NCBI GenBank assembly: GCA_963760285.1
Contig: CAVXCI010000001.1
Location: forward strand, 1,550,001 to 1,614,000
Source of the DNA: PALSA-278 sp963760285
Lineage (GTDB): Bacteria; Acidobacteriota; Terriglobia; Acidiferrales; UBA7541
Length of the DNA stretch: 64,000 bases
Reading direction: 5' to 3'
The notes beneath the pieces are model-generated. The model saw only the letters and a program-made list of their open reading frames with translations. It was not told the origin of the DNA and made no database searches. Positions 36,311 through 45,736 of the stretch are shown here, one piece after another. The first letter of the stretch is position 1, and every line of letters begins with the position of its first letter. The position numbers and the translations under genes were made by a program.

Positions 36311-36868
36311 ATGGAGGCCATTCTTGAAGTAGAGACTCTCGATTTGGGAACGGACGTCCGGGCCATTTCCCTGGAACTGGTGGAACCGGGGACCACGCGA
36401 GAACCCATCCTGGGAGCGGATGCCGCGGCGATTTGGAGCCGCGTTTTGCGGTCGGTGGCCGCTGGCGAGCCTCTGGCGGTGGACTTTTTCAGCCACCTCG
36501 CGCGCGTGCGCGAATTCTGCGAGCGGCATGACGTAGCCTGGCGCGAGGGCGCGGGGAAAAATATCGTGATTCAGTCGCCCTCCGACGAAGCGCTGGAAGA
36601 AATCTTGGAGCGGTTTGAGACGGAAACCTTCGGCGCGCGCGCTGGCCGGCTGGTTACCGAGGGCGACCCGGAACTGGAAGCGGAACTCTCGCGCCGGGGA
36701 GCGGACGCCTATCAGGCGGTCTACAGCAACTATACTTTTTGCGCCATTTTCGCGCTGGAAGAGGCTTCTCTGACGCTCCTGGCGCCTAGGCTATGGGGCA
36801 GCGAGGTGGTACGGCGAGTGCGGCCGACGCTGGAAGGTTTGGATGTGGAAGTCCGCCAGCCGGTGTAA
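36311..36868 (+). CDS. Hypothetical protein of unknown function
   Basis: 185 residues from the ATG at 36311 (a TTG at 36290 is in frame but less likely), five bases after the previous stop. Acidic overall; VEPGTTREPILGADAAAIW and ALEEILERFETETFG are visible segments. Mixed alpha/beta, no signal peptide, no motif recognised. Last gene of the ruvX-mltG run. Confidence 0.6.
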   Translation: MEAILEVETLDLGTDVRAISLELVEPGTTREPILGADAAAIWSRVLRSVAAGEPLAVDFFSHLARVREFCERHDVAWREGAGKNIVIQSPSDEALEEILERFETETFGARAGRLVTEGDPELEAELSRRGADAYQAVYSNYTFCAIFALEEASLTLLAPRLWGSEVVRRVRPTLEGLDVEVRQPV

Positions 36869-37078
36869 AGAGTGGAAAGTCTTCTGTGAGATGTCCTTGC
36901 AGGCCGATTGAATCCCGCATGGTTGCCGGAGCATCTTGTACTCTGAAGAGACACCCCCCGCTGGAAAATCACCGCGGGTTCACGTATCATAAGGGATTGT
37001 CCACGGGCTTAGCGACGCGGCCTAGGTTGTCCGCATTGAGTTTGCCGCGCAGAACGGCCCAAACGGACGGGAGCAATC
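36869..37078 (+). promoter_or_regulatory. Upstream region of rpmE
   Basis: About 210 bases. TATCATAAGG at 36985-36994 is a plausible -10 region; GGGAG just before the ATG at 37079 is the ribosome binding site. I see no zinc-responsive Zur box that I can support. Confidence 0.35.
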
Positions 37079-37312
37079 ATGAAAGAAGGAATTCACCCCG
37101 ATTACCATGAAGTGACGGTTCATTGCGCCTGCGGCAACGCCTTCAAGACGCGCTCGACGATGAAGGGCGAAATGCTGAAGGTGGAAATTTGTTCGAGTTG
37201 CCATCCCTTTTACACCGGCAAGCAGAAGCTGCTTGATACCGCCGGCCGTGTGGAACGCTTCAATCGCAAGTACGCGGAAAAGGCAGCTCCCAAAGCAGCC
37301 CCTAAGGCCTGA
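37079..37312 (+). CDS. rpmE: 50S ribosomal protein L31
   Basis: 77 residues: MKEGIHPDYHEV, then HCACGNAFKTRST, then VEICSSCHPFYTGKQK. The two Cys in CACG and two in CSSC form the zinc-bound (C+) type of L31. A short Lys/Ala-rich tail is extra. Confidence 0.96.
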   Translation: MKEGIHPDYHEVTVHCACGNAFKTRSTMKGEMLKVEICSSCHPFYTGKQKLLDTAGRVERFNRKYAEKAAPKAAPKA

Positions 37313-37400
37313 CCGGTCCTTTTCCCCACGAGAGGTTTTTTATTTTTGCGCGCCAGCGACAGGCTGGCGATGTCATGGTGTCCGCGAATGCGCGGCGTTG

Positions 37401-37406
37401 TACAAT
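37401..37406 (+). promoter_or_regulatory. -10-like hexamer TACAAT 11 bases before the ThyX-like gene
   Basis: TACAAT at 37401-37406 ends 11 bases before the ATG at 37418. GGG touches the ATG directly and cannot act as a normal ribosome binding site. Possible very short leader. Confidence 0.35.
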
Positions 37407-37417
37407 GCCGTTTCGGG

Positions 37418-38995
37418 ATGAGCACCTTGCCGGCAACTCCGCGGGAATCCGTCGTCGAATCGTCCGCCCCTCGCGTCACTCTGCGGAATTCGTTCGCGCA
37501 CCCCTACGATTCGGCCATTGCGGCGGCACGCACGTGCTATGCGCCACGCTTGATTGGAGCCGGTGAGATCACGGACAAGCAGCGCCTGAACATCGGCGCG
37601 GCCACTTTTTTTTCCGGTCACCACACCGTTTTCCAGCACGCCCATTTTGAATTTGGACTGGAAAACGTCAGCCGGCAGTTTGTATGGTCCTTCCTGCACG
37701 CGCATCCCTTTTACAATTCGGAGCAGCAAAGCCAGCGCTACGTCCGTTTGGATCACGCGCAAGCTTATGTCCCCGCGGAATCGGGGCCCTTCGACGCCGA
37801 AGCGCGGGGAATTTATCAACAGGCCATAGCGCGCGCCTGGGATGCCTATCGCGAGTTGACGCGGATTCTGCTGCCCGAGGCGCGAGCGATTCTGGGCGAT
37901 ATCTGGCACCTGAGCGACATGTCCCATCCGCGGCGAGTGGAGAAAGTGGATCGCCAGGCGGAAAAGCGGGCCATCGAGGTGGCGCGGTACGTTCTGCCCG
38001 TGGCGGCGTTCACTACCATGGTGCATACGCTTTCCGGCATCGTCCTGCACCGGCTGTGGCGCATGGCGGATGCCAGTGATACGCCCACGGAAGCGCGCCA
38101 GGTGATTGGCGCGATGGTGGAATGCGTCCGCGAAGTGGACCCGCAATTTTTTGACCGCTTCGGCACCGAGCCGCTGGAAGAGCTTCCCGAATGGCAGGTG
38201 ACGCGGCGCTATTCGCCCGACGGCGAAGCCTTCGCGCGCGAGTTCGACGCAAAACTTCAAGGGCGGACATCGCTGCTGGTGGACTACTCGCCGCGCGCGC
38301 CGCGCGTGATCGCCGAAGCGTTTCGCGCGGTGATGGGTCTCACGGAGCAATCCTGTCCGGACGCGGAAGCGCTGGACCTGCTGCTGAATCCCGCGCGAAA
38401 TGCTTATCGCCTGGAAGTTCTGAACGTGGGCGTCCACGCGCCGATGATGCGCGCGCTGCAACATGCGATTTTTACCTTCGCAAAGAAAATCAGCCACACG
38501 GCGGACAGCCAGGATCAGCGGCATCGCATGGTGCCCGGTTCGCGGCCGCTGCTGACGCTGGCGGACACGCGCTCGCCGGACGTAATTTTGCCCATGCTGA
38601 TTGCCGGCAATGTCCGCGCGCGGGAAGTTTTTGATCGCGCCATGGCGGATGCGTGGACGGCGAAAAACGAGCTCCTTGATCGCGGCGTTTCGCCGGAAAT
38701 CGCGCTCTACCTGCTGCCCAACGCACGGGCCATCCGTCTCGTGGAGTCCGGTTCGCTGCTGCACCTGCTTCATAAATGGACCATGCGCACCTGCTTCAAC
38801 GCGCAGGAGGAGATTTACCAGGCCTCCATGGAAGAGTTGCAGCAGGTGAATCAGGTCTTCCCGGAACTGGGGCGCTTCATCGGACCGCCCTGCCATCTCC
38901 GCGCGGACATCGCCACGCCCATCTGCACGGAAGGCTCGCACTTCTGCGGCATCAAAGTCTGGCTGGATTTTCCCAATATTCAGCGCAGGCTATGA
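37418..38995 (+). CDS. Long ThyX-family protein (two ThyX-like halves)
   Basis: 525 residues from the ATG at 37418, more than twice the usual ThyX length. The first half carries SEQQSQRYV, corresponding to the NEQSQR end of the ThyX motif, but lacks a clear RHR. The second half has QRHRMVPGSRPLL. Flavin-dependent thymidylate synthases use RHRxxSxNExSxR; here its parts seem split between the two halves. Folate/dUMP chemistry is therefore plausible but not shown. Its stop overlaps the next gene by four bases. Confidence 0.72.
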   Translation: MSTLPATPRESVVESSAPRVTLRNSFAHPYDSAIAAARTCYAPRLIGAGEITDKQRLNIGAATFFSGHHTVFQHAHFEFGLENVSRQFVWSFLHAHPFYNSEQQSQRYVRLDHAQAYVPAESGPFDAEARGIYQQAIARAWDAYRELTRILLPEARAILGDIWHLSDMSHPRRVEKVDRQAEKRAIEVARYVLPVAAFTTMVHTLSGIVLHRLWRMADASDTPTEARQVIGAMVECVREVDPQFFDRFGTEPLEELPEWQVTRRYSPDGEAFAREFDAKLQGRTSLLVDYSPRAPRVIAEAFRAVMGLTEQSCPDAEALDLLLNPARNAYRLEVLNVGVHAPMMRALQHAIFTFAKKISHTADSQDQRHRMVPGSRPLLTLADTRSPDVILPMLIAGNVRAREVFDRAMADAWTAKNELLDRGVSPEIALYLLPNARAIRLVESGSLLHLLHKWTMRTCFNAQEEIYQASMEELQQVNQVFPELGRFIGPPCHLRADIATPICTEGSHFCGIKVWLDFPNIQRRL

Positions 38996-39513
38996 CGCGC
39001 CGCGGCAGCCTGGCCTACTATCTGGCCGCATGGATTTGCGGCCCCACATTTTCCAGCCTGGCGCTGTGGCTGGCGAATTCCGCAATGGGTTCGCCGATTG
39101 TCGTTCCCGGCCCTTTTGGCGAGCGATTTTTTTCATTCTGTTTTGTCGGACTAATTCTGGGATTTTTTCCCGCCTTGATTTTCGGATTTCTGTTGCGCAT
39201 TCTCGGCCGGTTTGCCCACTTGCGGCTCACATGGATATGGGCCGTAGCTGGAGCAGCGCTGGCGACGGCATTGGTGAATGCTCTCGGATGGGTGGGAATG
39301 AATGCCGCGCAGTCCGGCGGAGGCCTGCAACTGGCGGAGATGTTCACCTACGGTCCCGCGCTGCTTCGGAGCGCCGGGTGGTGGATGCCGGCGGTTCCCG
39401 GCGCGGTCACGGGGATTGCACTTGCGCGAATCGAATTCGCGTTCGGTGGCGAGGCCAGCGCGGTGGAAAATCCTTCCAGTGAAGAGCGGTTGAAAGAAAC
39501 TTCGCGCCGTTAA
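38992..39513 (+). CDS. Multi-pass membrane protein of unknown function
   Basis: 173 residues, ATGA overlap with the ThyX-like gene. Four or five hydrophobic helices (from residues 8, 36, 53, 75 and 118). No motif recognised. Cytoplasmic charged tail of about 20 residues. Confidence 0.65.
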   Translation: MTRRGSLAYYLAAWICGPTFSSLALWLANSAMGSPIVVPGPFGERFFSFCFVGLILGFFPALIFGFLLRILGRFAHLRLTWIWAVAGAALATALVNALGWVGMNAAQSGGGLQLAEMFTYGPALLRSAGWWMPAVPGAVTGIALARIEFAFGGEASAVENPSSEERLKETSRR

Positions 39514-39535
39514 TTCGCGCGGCCAGCGTGGGTGG

Positions 39536-40624
39536 TCAGGACCGCCAGCGGAGCGTGACCGGACCGTCCAGAGGGTGGCGCATCGGCGCATTTGATTCCC
39601 GTGATTCCCTCCACGCCGCTTTCAAATCGAAATACCAACGGGCCTGGCGATCGGCGTCTCCCACAAGTGTGAGTGGCGGATCGGTGCGCAGGCCGATGGA
39701 CTGGCGCTCGAAGTTCTTTTGATCTTGCGCGATAAACCGGCGCGCGAAGGGCCGGAAAATAGTCTCCACGAAGGGCACCCAGCGAAAAAGATTCCACGCG
39801 GCGCAAAAATCCATGCGGCAGAGATTCTCGCGTATGGGCGTGACCATGGTGCGGTCGGTGAACCAGTGCGGCCCGCACTGTATGGTCTCCAGACGGAGAT
39901 TGGGCAGGACAAAATCAATCGTAGTAGTCACCGGCTGGTTGTAAACGCCGAGAAGTTTGTAGACCAGCGTGTTCGCGGACGGTGGATGCGCGCGCATCCG
40001 GAAGCCATTGGGAATCGGCTCGAAAGTTTTTTCCTTTTCCCGCTGGGTGTGGCGCGAGCGCCAGAACCACGATTCGTGGACAAAAGGCCCGTGGGCGGGA
40101 TCAATCAATCCGAGGATGCCCTGGTCCACGTCCACCGGCAGAAGGACGGAGTGAAACAGCGTGCGATAGTTTTCGCCGAAAACGGGAAGCGACGGCACGG
40201 ATGGCGCATCGGGACAGGGCCGCTGAGGTTGCGTTTTGTCGCTCAGGAAAACCCAGACATAGCCGTCCTTTTCCTCGCAGGGATAGGAGCGCGCAAAAAT
40301 GCGGTCCACTTTTACGTTGGCGTCGGCGGCGAGAGAAGGAATTTCGCGGCACTGGCCGGAGTGTACGTCGAATTTCCAGCCGTGGTAACCGCACGTCACT
40401 TCGCAGCCTTCAAACTGGCCGAATGAAAGAGGCATGCCGCGATGCGGGCAGTGATCGTCCATCGCAAAAACGCGCCCGGCGGAATCGCGGCCCAGCACCA
40501 GCGAAAGACCAAGGATCTGCGCGGTGCGCGGTTCGCGGCGCAGCAATTCGCCACCGCGGGCCGCCGGATACCAAAAATCCCAGAGGAATTCGCCGCGCGA
40601 GGAAAGGTTGGAGGCAGTCGCCAT
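39536..40624 (-). CDS. Rieske iron-sulfur oxygenase (ring-hydroxylating / PaO-like)
   Basis: 362 residues from the ATG at 40624. The Rieske cluster is complete: CPHRG and CGYHGW (Cys-X-His and Cys-X2-His). The C-terminal mononuclear iron site is suggested by LIDPAHGPFVHESWF (two His and Asp). Similar to the single-protein oxygenases such as pheophorbide a oxygenase and vanillate demethylase rather than to multicomponent benzoate dioxygenases. The substrate is unknown; no reductase or ferredoxin gene is beside it. Confidence 0.85.
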   Translation of the reverse strand: MATASNLSSRGEFLWDFWYPAARGGELLRREPRTAQILGLSLVLGRDSAGRVFAMDDHCPHRGMPLSFGQFEGCEVTCGYHGWKFDVHSGQCREIPSLAADANVKVDRIFARSYPCEEKDGYVWVFLSDKTQPQRPCPDAPSVPSLPVFGENYRTLFHSVLLPVDVDQGILGLIDPAHGPFVHESWFWRSRHTQREKEKTFEPIPNGFRMRAHPPSANTLVYKLLGVYNQPVTTTIDFVLPNLRLETIQCGPHWFTDRTMVTPIRENLCRMDFCAAWNLFRWVPFVETIFRPFARRFIAQDQKNFERQSIGLRTDPPLTLVGDADRQARWYFDLKAAWRESRESNAPMRHPLDGPVTLRWRS

Positions 40625-41083
40625 CGCAATTTGCGAGCGAATCTTAATATACCGGAGTGACGGGAGCAATGATTCGCTGGATGCTGTGGCGGGAGGAGCA
40701 AAACGCTGTCTGGAAACGCGTTTTCCAGGGGAGCAGGAACGGCGAATGGCGATTTTCGGGGGAGAAAATACGGCGAAAATTAAGACTCTAAAAGTGTCCC
40801 TATTAGAAACTTGTATGTGATTGATTATATGTGACTTACAGATTTGCGACTGTCACTTGCGGGGCGATTAGAAATCGCCATTTTGCACTTCGGAAGAGGC
40901 CAATTTGACATCGCGGCAAGCGGAAGCTATCGTGGGTTCAGGCATGTCCACCATGGCCCGCTTCTTCTATTAGCGCGAACTTCCTCCGCTGAATCCGGCG
41001 CGCAATTTATTTTGCTGTTGTTGGCGCGCATCTTCACACTGCCGTTAAACCAATGGAATTGACCGAACGGGGAGGGCTTTACC
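40625..41083. other. Intergenic region between the divergent Rieske and prfA genes
   Basis: About 460 bases, clearly richer in A+T around 40750-40860 (e.g. TTGTATGTGATTGATTATATG). It contains a plus-strand hairpin at 40863. No gene-length frame with a ribosome binding site was found. It may contain promoters for both flanking genes and possibly a small RNA. Confidence 0.45.
40863..40885 (+). terminator. Possible rho-independent terminator without a visible gene
   Basis: GGCGATT-AGA-AATCGCC is a perfect 7-base stem with a 3-base loop, followed by ATTTTG. On the plus strand it would end a transcript beginning upstream in the intergenic region, where no protein gene exists. Confidence 0.4.
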
Positions 41084-42175
41084 GTGGCCCATTTGACGTT
41101 ATTTGAAAAATTGAAGCAGGTGGAATCGCGTTACGAGGACCTGACGAAGGAATTGTCGTCGCCCGAAGTGCATGACGATTCGGCGCGCTTCCAGAAGCTG
41201 GCCAAAATGCACGCGGAGCTTTCGCAAGTCGTTGAGAAATACCGCGAGTGGAAAATAGGGGACCAGGCGCTGCGGGAAACGCGACAACTGCTGGCGGACA
41301 GCACCGACGCCGAGATGAAGCAGATGGCGCACGACGAGCAAAAGTCGCTGGAAGAAAAAATGCTGCGTCTGGAGCAGGAGTTGCGCCTGCTGCTCCTGCC
41401 CAAGGATCCGCTCGACGAAAAAAACGTGATCGTGGAAATTCGCGCGGGAACCGGCGGCGACGAAGCGTCGCTCTTCGCCGCGGAACTTTTTCGCATGTAT
41501 TCGCGCTACGCCGAATCACAGGGCTGGCGCGTGGAAGTGATGGAAAGTTCGGCGTCGCCGGTGGGCGGCATGAAGGAAATCGTGGCCGCGATTCAGGGGC
41601 AGAAAGTTTACTCCAAGCTGAAATACGAAAGCGGAGTGCATCGCGTGCAGCGCGTCCCGCAGACGGAGCAGCAGGGGCGCATTCACACCTCGGCGGCCAC
41701 CGTGGCCGTTCTGCCGGAAGCGGACGACATTGACATCAAAATCGAAGCCAAGGACATTCGCGTGGACACGTTTTGCTCCTCGGGGCCGGGCGGGCAATCG
41801 GTGAACACCACCTATTCCGCGGTGCGCATCACGCATATTCCTTCGGGGCTGGTGGTTTCGCAGCAGGACGAAAAATCGCAAATCAAGAATCGCGCCAAGG
41901 CCATGCGCGTGCTGCGGACTCGTCTTTATGAAATGGAGCAGGAGAAGCAACACCAGCTGATTGCCGCAGAGCGGCGCGGGCAGATTAAGACCGGTGACCG
42001 CTCCGAAAAAATCCGCACGTATAATTTTCCGCAAAATCGCGTCAGCGATCACCGTATCGGAATGACTTTGCATCAGCTTACCGACGTGATGGAAGGCAAA
42101 CTGGGCGCGCTGGTGGATGCGCTGGTGGCGCATTTCGAAGCGGAACGATTGAAGCAGGAGCTGGACGACGCGTGA
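41084..42175 (+). CDS. prfA: Peptide chain release factor 1
   Basis: 363 residues, GTG start after GGGGAGGG. GGQ motif in SSGPGGQSVN (about residue 236) and the codon-recognition region VPQTEQQGRIHTSAATVAV identify a class-I factor; adjacency to prmC and the RF1-like N-terminus (MAHLTLFEKLKQVESRYEDL) favour RF1, which reads UAA/UAG. Confidence 0.95.
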   Translation: MAHLTLFEKLKQVESRYEDLTKELSSPEVHDDSARFQKLAKMHAELSQVVEKYREWKIGDQALRETRQLLADSTDAEMKQMAHDEQKSLEEKMLRLEQELRLLLLPKDPLDEKNVIVEIRAGTGGDEASLFAAELFRMYSRYAESQGWRVEVMESSASPVGGMKEIVAAIQGQKVYSKLKYESGVHRVQRVPQTEQQGRIHTSAATVAVLPEADDIDIKIEAKDIRVDTFCSSGPGGQSVNTTYSAVRITHIPSGLVVSQQDEKSQIKNRAKAMRVLRTRLYEMEQEKQHQLIAAERRGQIKTGDRSEKIRTYNFPQNRVSDHRIGMTLHQLTDVMEGKLGALVDALVAHFEAERLKQELDDA

Positions 42176-42193
42176 GGCCGTAGCGGCGGAACC

Positions 42194-43102
42194 ATGAACG
42201 ATGTCACCGGAACCCGCGAGGATGTGCGCGCCGCGCTGCGCCAGGGAATGGCCGGTTTGCTGGCGGCCAACGTTCCCTCGGCTGTATTGGCGGCGGAACT
42301 GTTGTTGATGCACGTGCTGCGGCGGGATCGCGCGTGGATTTTCTCGCACCCGGAAGAACCGCTGAGCGCCGAAGACATCACGCGCTATGCGGCGTTGCTG
42401 GCGCGGCGCGCGGCGGGCGTTCCCACGCAATATCTGACCGGCGAGCAGGAATTCTGGGGGCTGAAACTGGAAGTGACGCCGGACGTGCTCATCCCGCGCC
42501 CTGAAACCGAGCATGTGGTGGAAGTGGCGCTGGCACGTCTGGGCACGCGCCGCGAGGCTGAACTGCGCGTGGCTGATGCGGGGACCGGGTCCGGCTGCCT
42601 GGCGATTGCGCTGGCCAAGGAATGTTCCCGCGCTGAAATTTTCGCCACGGACATTTCCGCGGCGGCGCTGGAGGTCGCGCGGCGAAACGCCGCACAGCAT
42701 GGCGTCGCGGAGCGCGTTCACCTTCTGTTGGGAAACATGCTGGAACCATTTTTTCTGGACATGACCGCGGGCGCGCGGCCGGAATTTGACCTGATCGTAA
42801 GCAATCCGCCGTATATTGCCCGCCGGGAAGCGGAATCGTTGCCGCGCGAAGTGCGCGAGCATGAGCCGGAACTGGCGCTCTTCGGCGGAGAATCGGGAAC
42901 GGAATTTTATGGACCGCTGTTTCAGCAGGCGCGGGCGTTGCTGAAGCGCGGCGGCATCGTCGCCGTGGAAATTGGCCATGGAGCGCTGGACGCAGTTCGC
43001 GGTCTCCTGGAAACGGACGGCGCGTGGCGCAATGTGGCCGCGCAGGATGACCTGGCGGGAATTCCCCGCGTGGTTTCAGCGGAACGAACTTCGTCCCACT
43101 GA
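42194..43102 (+). CDS. prmC: Release-factor glutamine methyltransferase
   Basis: 302 residues with IPRPETEHVVEVAL, VADAGTGSGCLAIAL (SAM motif I) and the N-methyltransferase motif SNPPYI (about residue 204). Methylates the Gln of GGQ in RF1/RF2. Starts 18 bases after prfA, the usual order. Confidence 0.94.
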   Translation: MNDVTGTREDVRAALRQGMAGLLAANVPSAVLAAELLLMHVLRRDRAWIFSHPEEPLSAEDITRYAALLARRAAGVPTQYLTGEQEFWGLKLEVTPDVLIPRPETEHVVEVALARLGTRREAELRVADAGTGSGCLAIALAKECSRAEIFATDISAAALEVARRNAAQHGVAERVHLLLGNMLEPFFLDMTAGARPEFDLIVSNPPYIARREAESLPREVREHEPELALFGGESGTEFYGPLFQQARALLKRGGIVAVEIGHGALDAVRGLLETDGAWRNVAAQDDLAGIPRVVSAERTSSH

Positions 43103-43149
43103 GGAACACCAATCGCAACGGTGTAAACTAAGCGCGTCTGTTCTCTCTC

Positions 43150-44403
43150 ATGCCGAAATTGGCCCGGTTTCGCGCGCGCAATGAACCGCTTCCGGATGCG
43201 GATGGCGCAGGTGTCGCCCCGCTGGCCGGGGGAATGGACACTCCCATTCTGCACGTGGACATGGACGCGTTTTTTGTGTCCGTGGAATTGCTGGCGCGCC
43301 CGGAATTGCTCGGCAAACCCGTGGTGGTGGGCGGACAGCGTGATCAGCGCGGCATCGTGGCGTCCGCCAGCTACGAAGCGCGAAAATTCGGAATCCATTC
43401 CGCGATGGCACTGCGCACCGCAGCGCGGCTGTGCCCGCACGCCATTTTCCTGGACGGACATCACGAGCTTTACGGCCAATGGAGCGATCGCGTGGCGGCG
43501 ATTCTGGCCCGCTACTCGCCTGTCGTGGAGATGGCGTCCGTGGACGAAGCATATCTGGATTTGACCGGAACGGCGCGGCTTCACGGCCCGCCGCTGGCGG
43601 CCGCACATGCGTTGCTGCGCGAAGTGACCGCCAAGACCGGGCTGCCGTGCTCCGGCGGCCTGGCGCGCACGCGGCTGGTGGCCAAAGTGGCGTCCGAACA
43701 GGCCAAGCCGCGCGGATTAGTGTGGGTTCCCGCGGGCGCGGAAGCCGCGTTTCTGGCGCCGCTGGGCGTGCGCAGAATTCCGGGAATTGGCGCGGTGACG
43801 GAAGCGGCGTTGAAAGCGCTGGGCGTCGAAACCGTGGAGCAATTGGCGGGAGTTTCGCTTCCGGCGTTACAGGAAAAATTCGGGCAGTGGGGCAACGCCC
43901 TTCATCGCAAAGCGCGCGGCGAAGATGCCTGGGAATTTGTCATTGATGCCGAACCAAAATCTATTTCCCACGACCACACCTTCGGAGAAGACACATCGGA
44001 CCGCGCGCGGCTGGAAGCCATGTTGAGTTTGCTGACACAGAAAGCCGGCAAACGGCTGCGCGACGCGGGTCTCCGCGCCGCCACCGTGGAATTGCGCCTG
44101 CGCGATACGAAATTCCGGACCATCACGCGGCGCAAGACGCTGCCGGAGCCGGTGCAGGTGGATGCCGCGATTCTGGAAACTGTTCGCGGCCTGTTCAACG
44201 CGGCGTGGACCGACAATCGCAAGCTGCGCCTCGTGGGAGTGGCGCTCTCTTCCTTCAGCAACGGCGGCGAGCAGCTCGGCCTGCTGGATGCGGCGACGCG
44301 CGACAAGCGGGAACGGTTGGCTCGGACCACGGATGCCCTGCGCGACCGCTTTGGCTTTTCGAAAATTCAGCTGGGCGGGTCGCTGCGTCCGCCGGAAGAT
44401 TAG
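43150..44403 (+). CDS. dinB: DNA polymerase IV (Y-family)
   Basis: 417 residues: HVDMDAFFVSVE (metal-binding Asp), VASASYEARKFGIHSAM, EMASVDEAYLDL (second acidic pair), helix-hairpin-helix IPGIGAVTEAALKALG, and a little-finger domain. Translesion synthesis, usually SOS-regulated; no LexA box was identified upstream. A 28-residue N-terminal extension precedes the usual start, so the ATG at 43234 may be used instead. Confidence 0.92.
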   Translation: MPKLARFRARNEPLPDADGAGVAPLAGGMDTPILHVDMDAFFVSVELLARPELLGKPVVVGGQRDQRGIVASASYEARKFGIHSAMALRTAARLCPHAIFLDGHHELYGQWSDRVAAILARYSPVVEMASVDEAYLDLTGTARLHGPPLAAAHALLREVTAKTGLPCSGGLARTRLVAKVASEQAKPRGLVWVPAGAEAAFLAPLGVRRIPGIGAVTEAALKALGVETVEQLAGVSLPALQEKFGQWGNALHRKARGEDAWEFVIDAEPKSISHDHTFGEDTSDRARLEAMLSLLTQKAGKRLRDAGLRAATVELRLRDTKFRTITRRKTLPEPVQVDAAILETVRGLFNAAWTDNRKLRLVGVALSSFSNGGEQLGLLDAATRDKRERLARTTDALRDRFGFSKIQLGGSLRPPED

Positions 44404-44492
44404 CGGCGCGAAATCACGTTGTTAGATTGATGCCCAATCAGGCGCGCCCGTTCAGCCTGTCCCGCGGTTACTCGGAAGGCCCCGCGGCAGCC

Positions 44493-44498
44493 TATAAT
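44493..44498 (+). promoter_or_regulatory. -10-like hexamer TATAAT eight bases before the SpoIIE-type gene
   Basis: TATAAT at 44493-44498 ends eight bases before the ATG at 44507, with no Shine-Dalgarno sequence between. TTACTC about 19 bases upstream is a weak -35. Leaderless transcription is possible. Confidence 0.45.
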
Positions 44499-44506
44499 TC
44501 ACCGTC

Positions 44507-45655
44507 ATGAACGCTCCGGTAAAAACCACCGCGAAAAAGCGAAAGCGTGGCTCGCGCCATGAACTCCTTGATTTCTGGGAACGCATTACCGAAAGCATGG
44601 AGATCATGGAGTTGTGGCGGCAGTTCAAGTCCGAAGCGCGCGACAGCTATGGATTATATTCGCGCGACGTAGATTGGTCGAAAATCGAAAAAGAGCGCGG
44701 GCTGAAGAAGTTCTCCACCAGCGTCTGGCTGATGTTCCAGGCCATCCTGATGAAGCTGTCGCCGGCGCGCCGAGTCCTGCTGCTCATCGCCATCGTTCTG
44801 GTCCTGGTGAGCCAGGTGCGCGGCAACCAGGCGGACATTAATTTTGCCGCCCTTGGCGGGACAATTCTATTTGTCCTGCTGGCATTGGAACTGGCGGATC
44901 GCGTGACCATGAAGCGCGATATGGAAATCGCGCGCGACGTGCAGTACTGGCTGTTGCCCGCGCAGCCGCCAGATGTGCCCGGCTTCGATCTGGCCTTCGC
45001 CATGCGGCCGCAAAACACCGTGGCAGGGGATTATTACGACGCGATTTTTCCCGTTCCATCCGAAGCGGCAGGCGGTGGTCCGCGGTTGCTCGTGGCCATT
45101 GCCGACGTGGCCGGAAAAAGCATGCCCGCGGCGCTGCTGATGGCCACATTTCAGGCCAGCCTGCACACGCTGGTGGCGGCGGCCGCCACGCTGGAGGAAA
45201 TCGCCATGGGCGTCAACCGCTACGCCTCCGCCAACAGCATGGGCGGGATGCGCTTCACAACTGGATTCATTGCGGAAATTGATTCGGTGACCGGCGCGGC
45301 GCGTTACGTGAACGCCGGTCACAATGCGCCGATTTTGCTGCGCGCTTCGGGTGCGATTGAACGATTGTCGGAGGGTAGCGTGCCCTTCGGCATTTCCGCC
45401 CAGACGGTGTACCCGTGTGTTTCGCTGGCCCTGGCTGCAGGCGACCGGCTGGTGATGTTCACGGACGGCGTGGCCGAAGCGGAAAACGAAACCGGCAACG
45501 AATACGGAGAAGAGCAGCTCATCCGTGAGGTAAAGGCCGGCGCGCGGGAAAGCTCGCAGGATATGGTTCAGAGAATCATGAAGGACGTATCGCGCTTTGC
45601 GGGAGCAACCCGCCAGCATGACGATATCACCTGCTTCGTTCTGCGTATGATTTAG
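44507..45655 (+). CDS. Membrane-bound SpoIIE/RsbU-type serine phosphatase
   Basis: 382 residues. Basic N-terminus, two transmembrane helices (about 87-105 and 111-130), a short linker helix (MKRDMEIARDVQYWLLPAQPP) typical of RsbU-like proteins, then a PP2C domain: VAGDYYDAI, IADVAGKSMPAALLM, YVNAGHNAPILL, MFTDGVAEAEN and DDITCFVLR. Such phosphatases often control partner-switching anti-anti-sigma factors, none of which is seen here. Confidence 0.9.
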   Translation: MNAPVKTTAKKRKRGSRHELLDFWERITESMEIMELWRQFKSEARDSYGLYSRDVDWSKIEKERGLKKFSTSVWLMFQAILMKLSPARRVLLLIAIVLVLVSQVRGNQADINFAALGGTILFVLLALELADRVTMKRDMEIARDVQYWLLPAQPPDVPGFDLAFAMRPQNTVAGDYYDAIFPVPSEAAGGGPRLLVAIADVAGKSMPAALLMATFQASLHTLVAAAATLEEIAMGVNRYASANSMGGMRFTTGFIAEIDSVTGAARYVNAGHNAPILLRASGAIERLSEGSVPFGISAQTVYPCVSLALAAGDRLVMFTDGVAEAENETGNEYGEEQLIREVKAGARESSQDMVQRIMKDVSRFAGATRQHDDITCFVLRMI

Positions 45656-45736
45656 TGTCGCGTCGGGCACGGCGCTATTAAGGGAAACCAGGCGACCAGC
45701 GGCTGGCTTCGCCCGGCGCTTTTCCCCATAATTCCC

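Noticed and set aside
41516..42979. Long minus-strand frame across prfA and prmC
   Set aside because: Antisense shadow of two clear housekeeping genes in GC-rich DNA; no domain or ribosome binding site.
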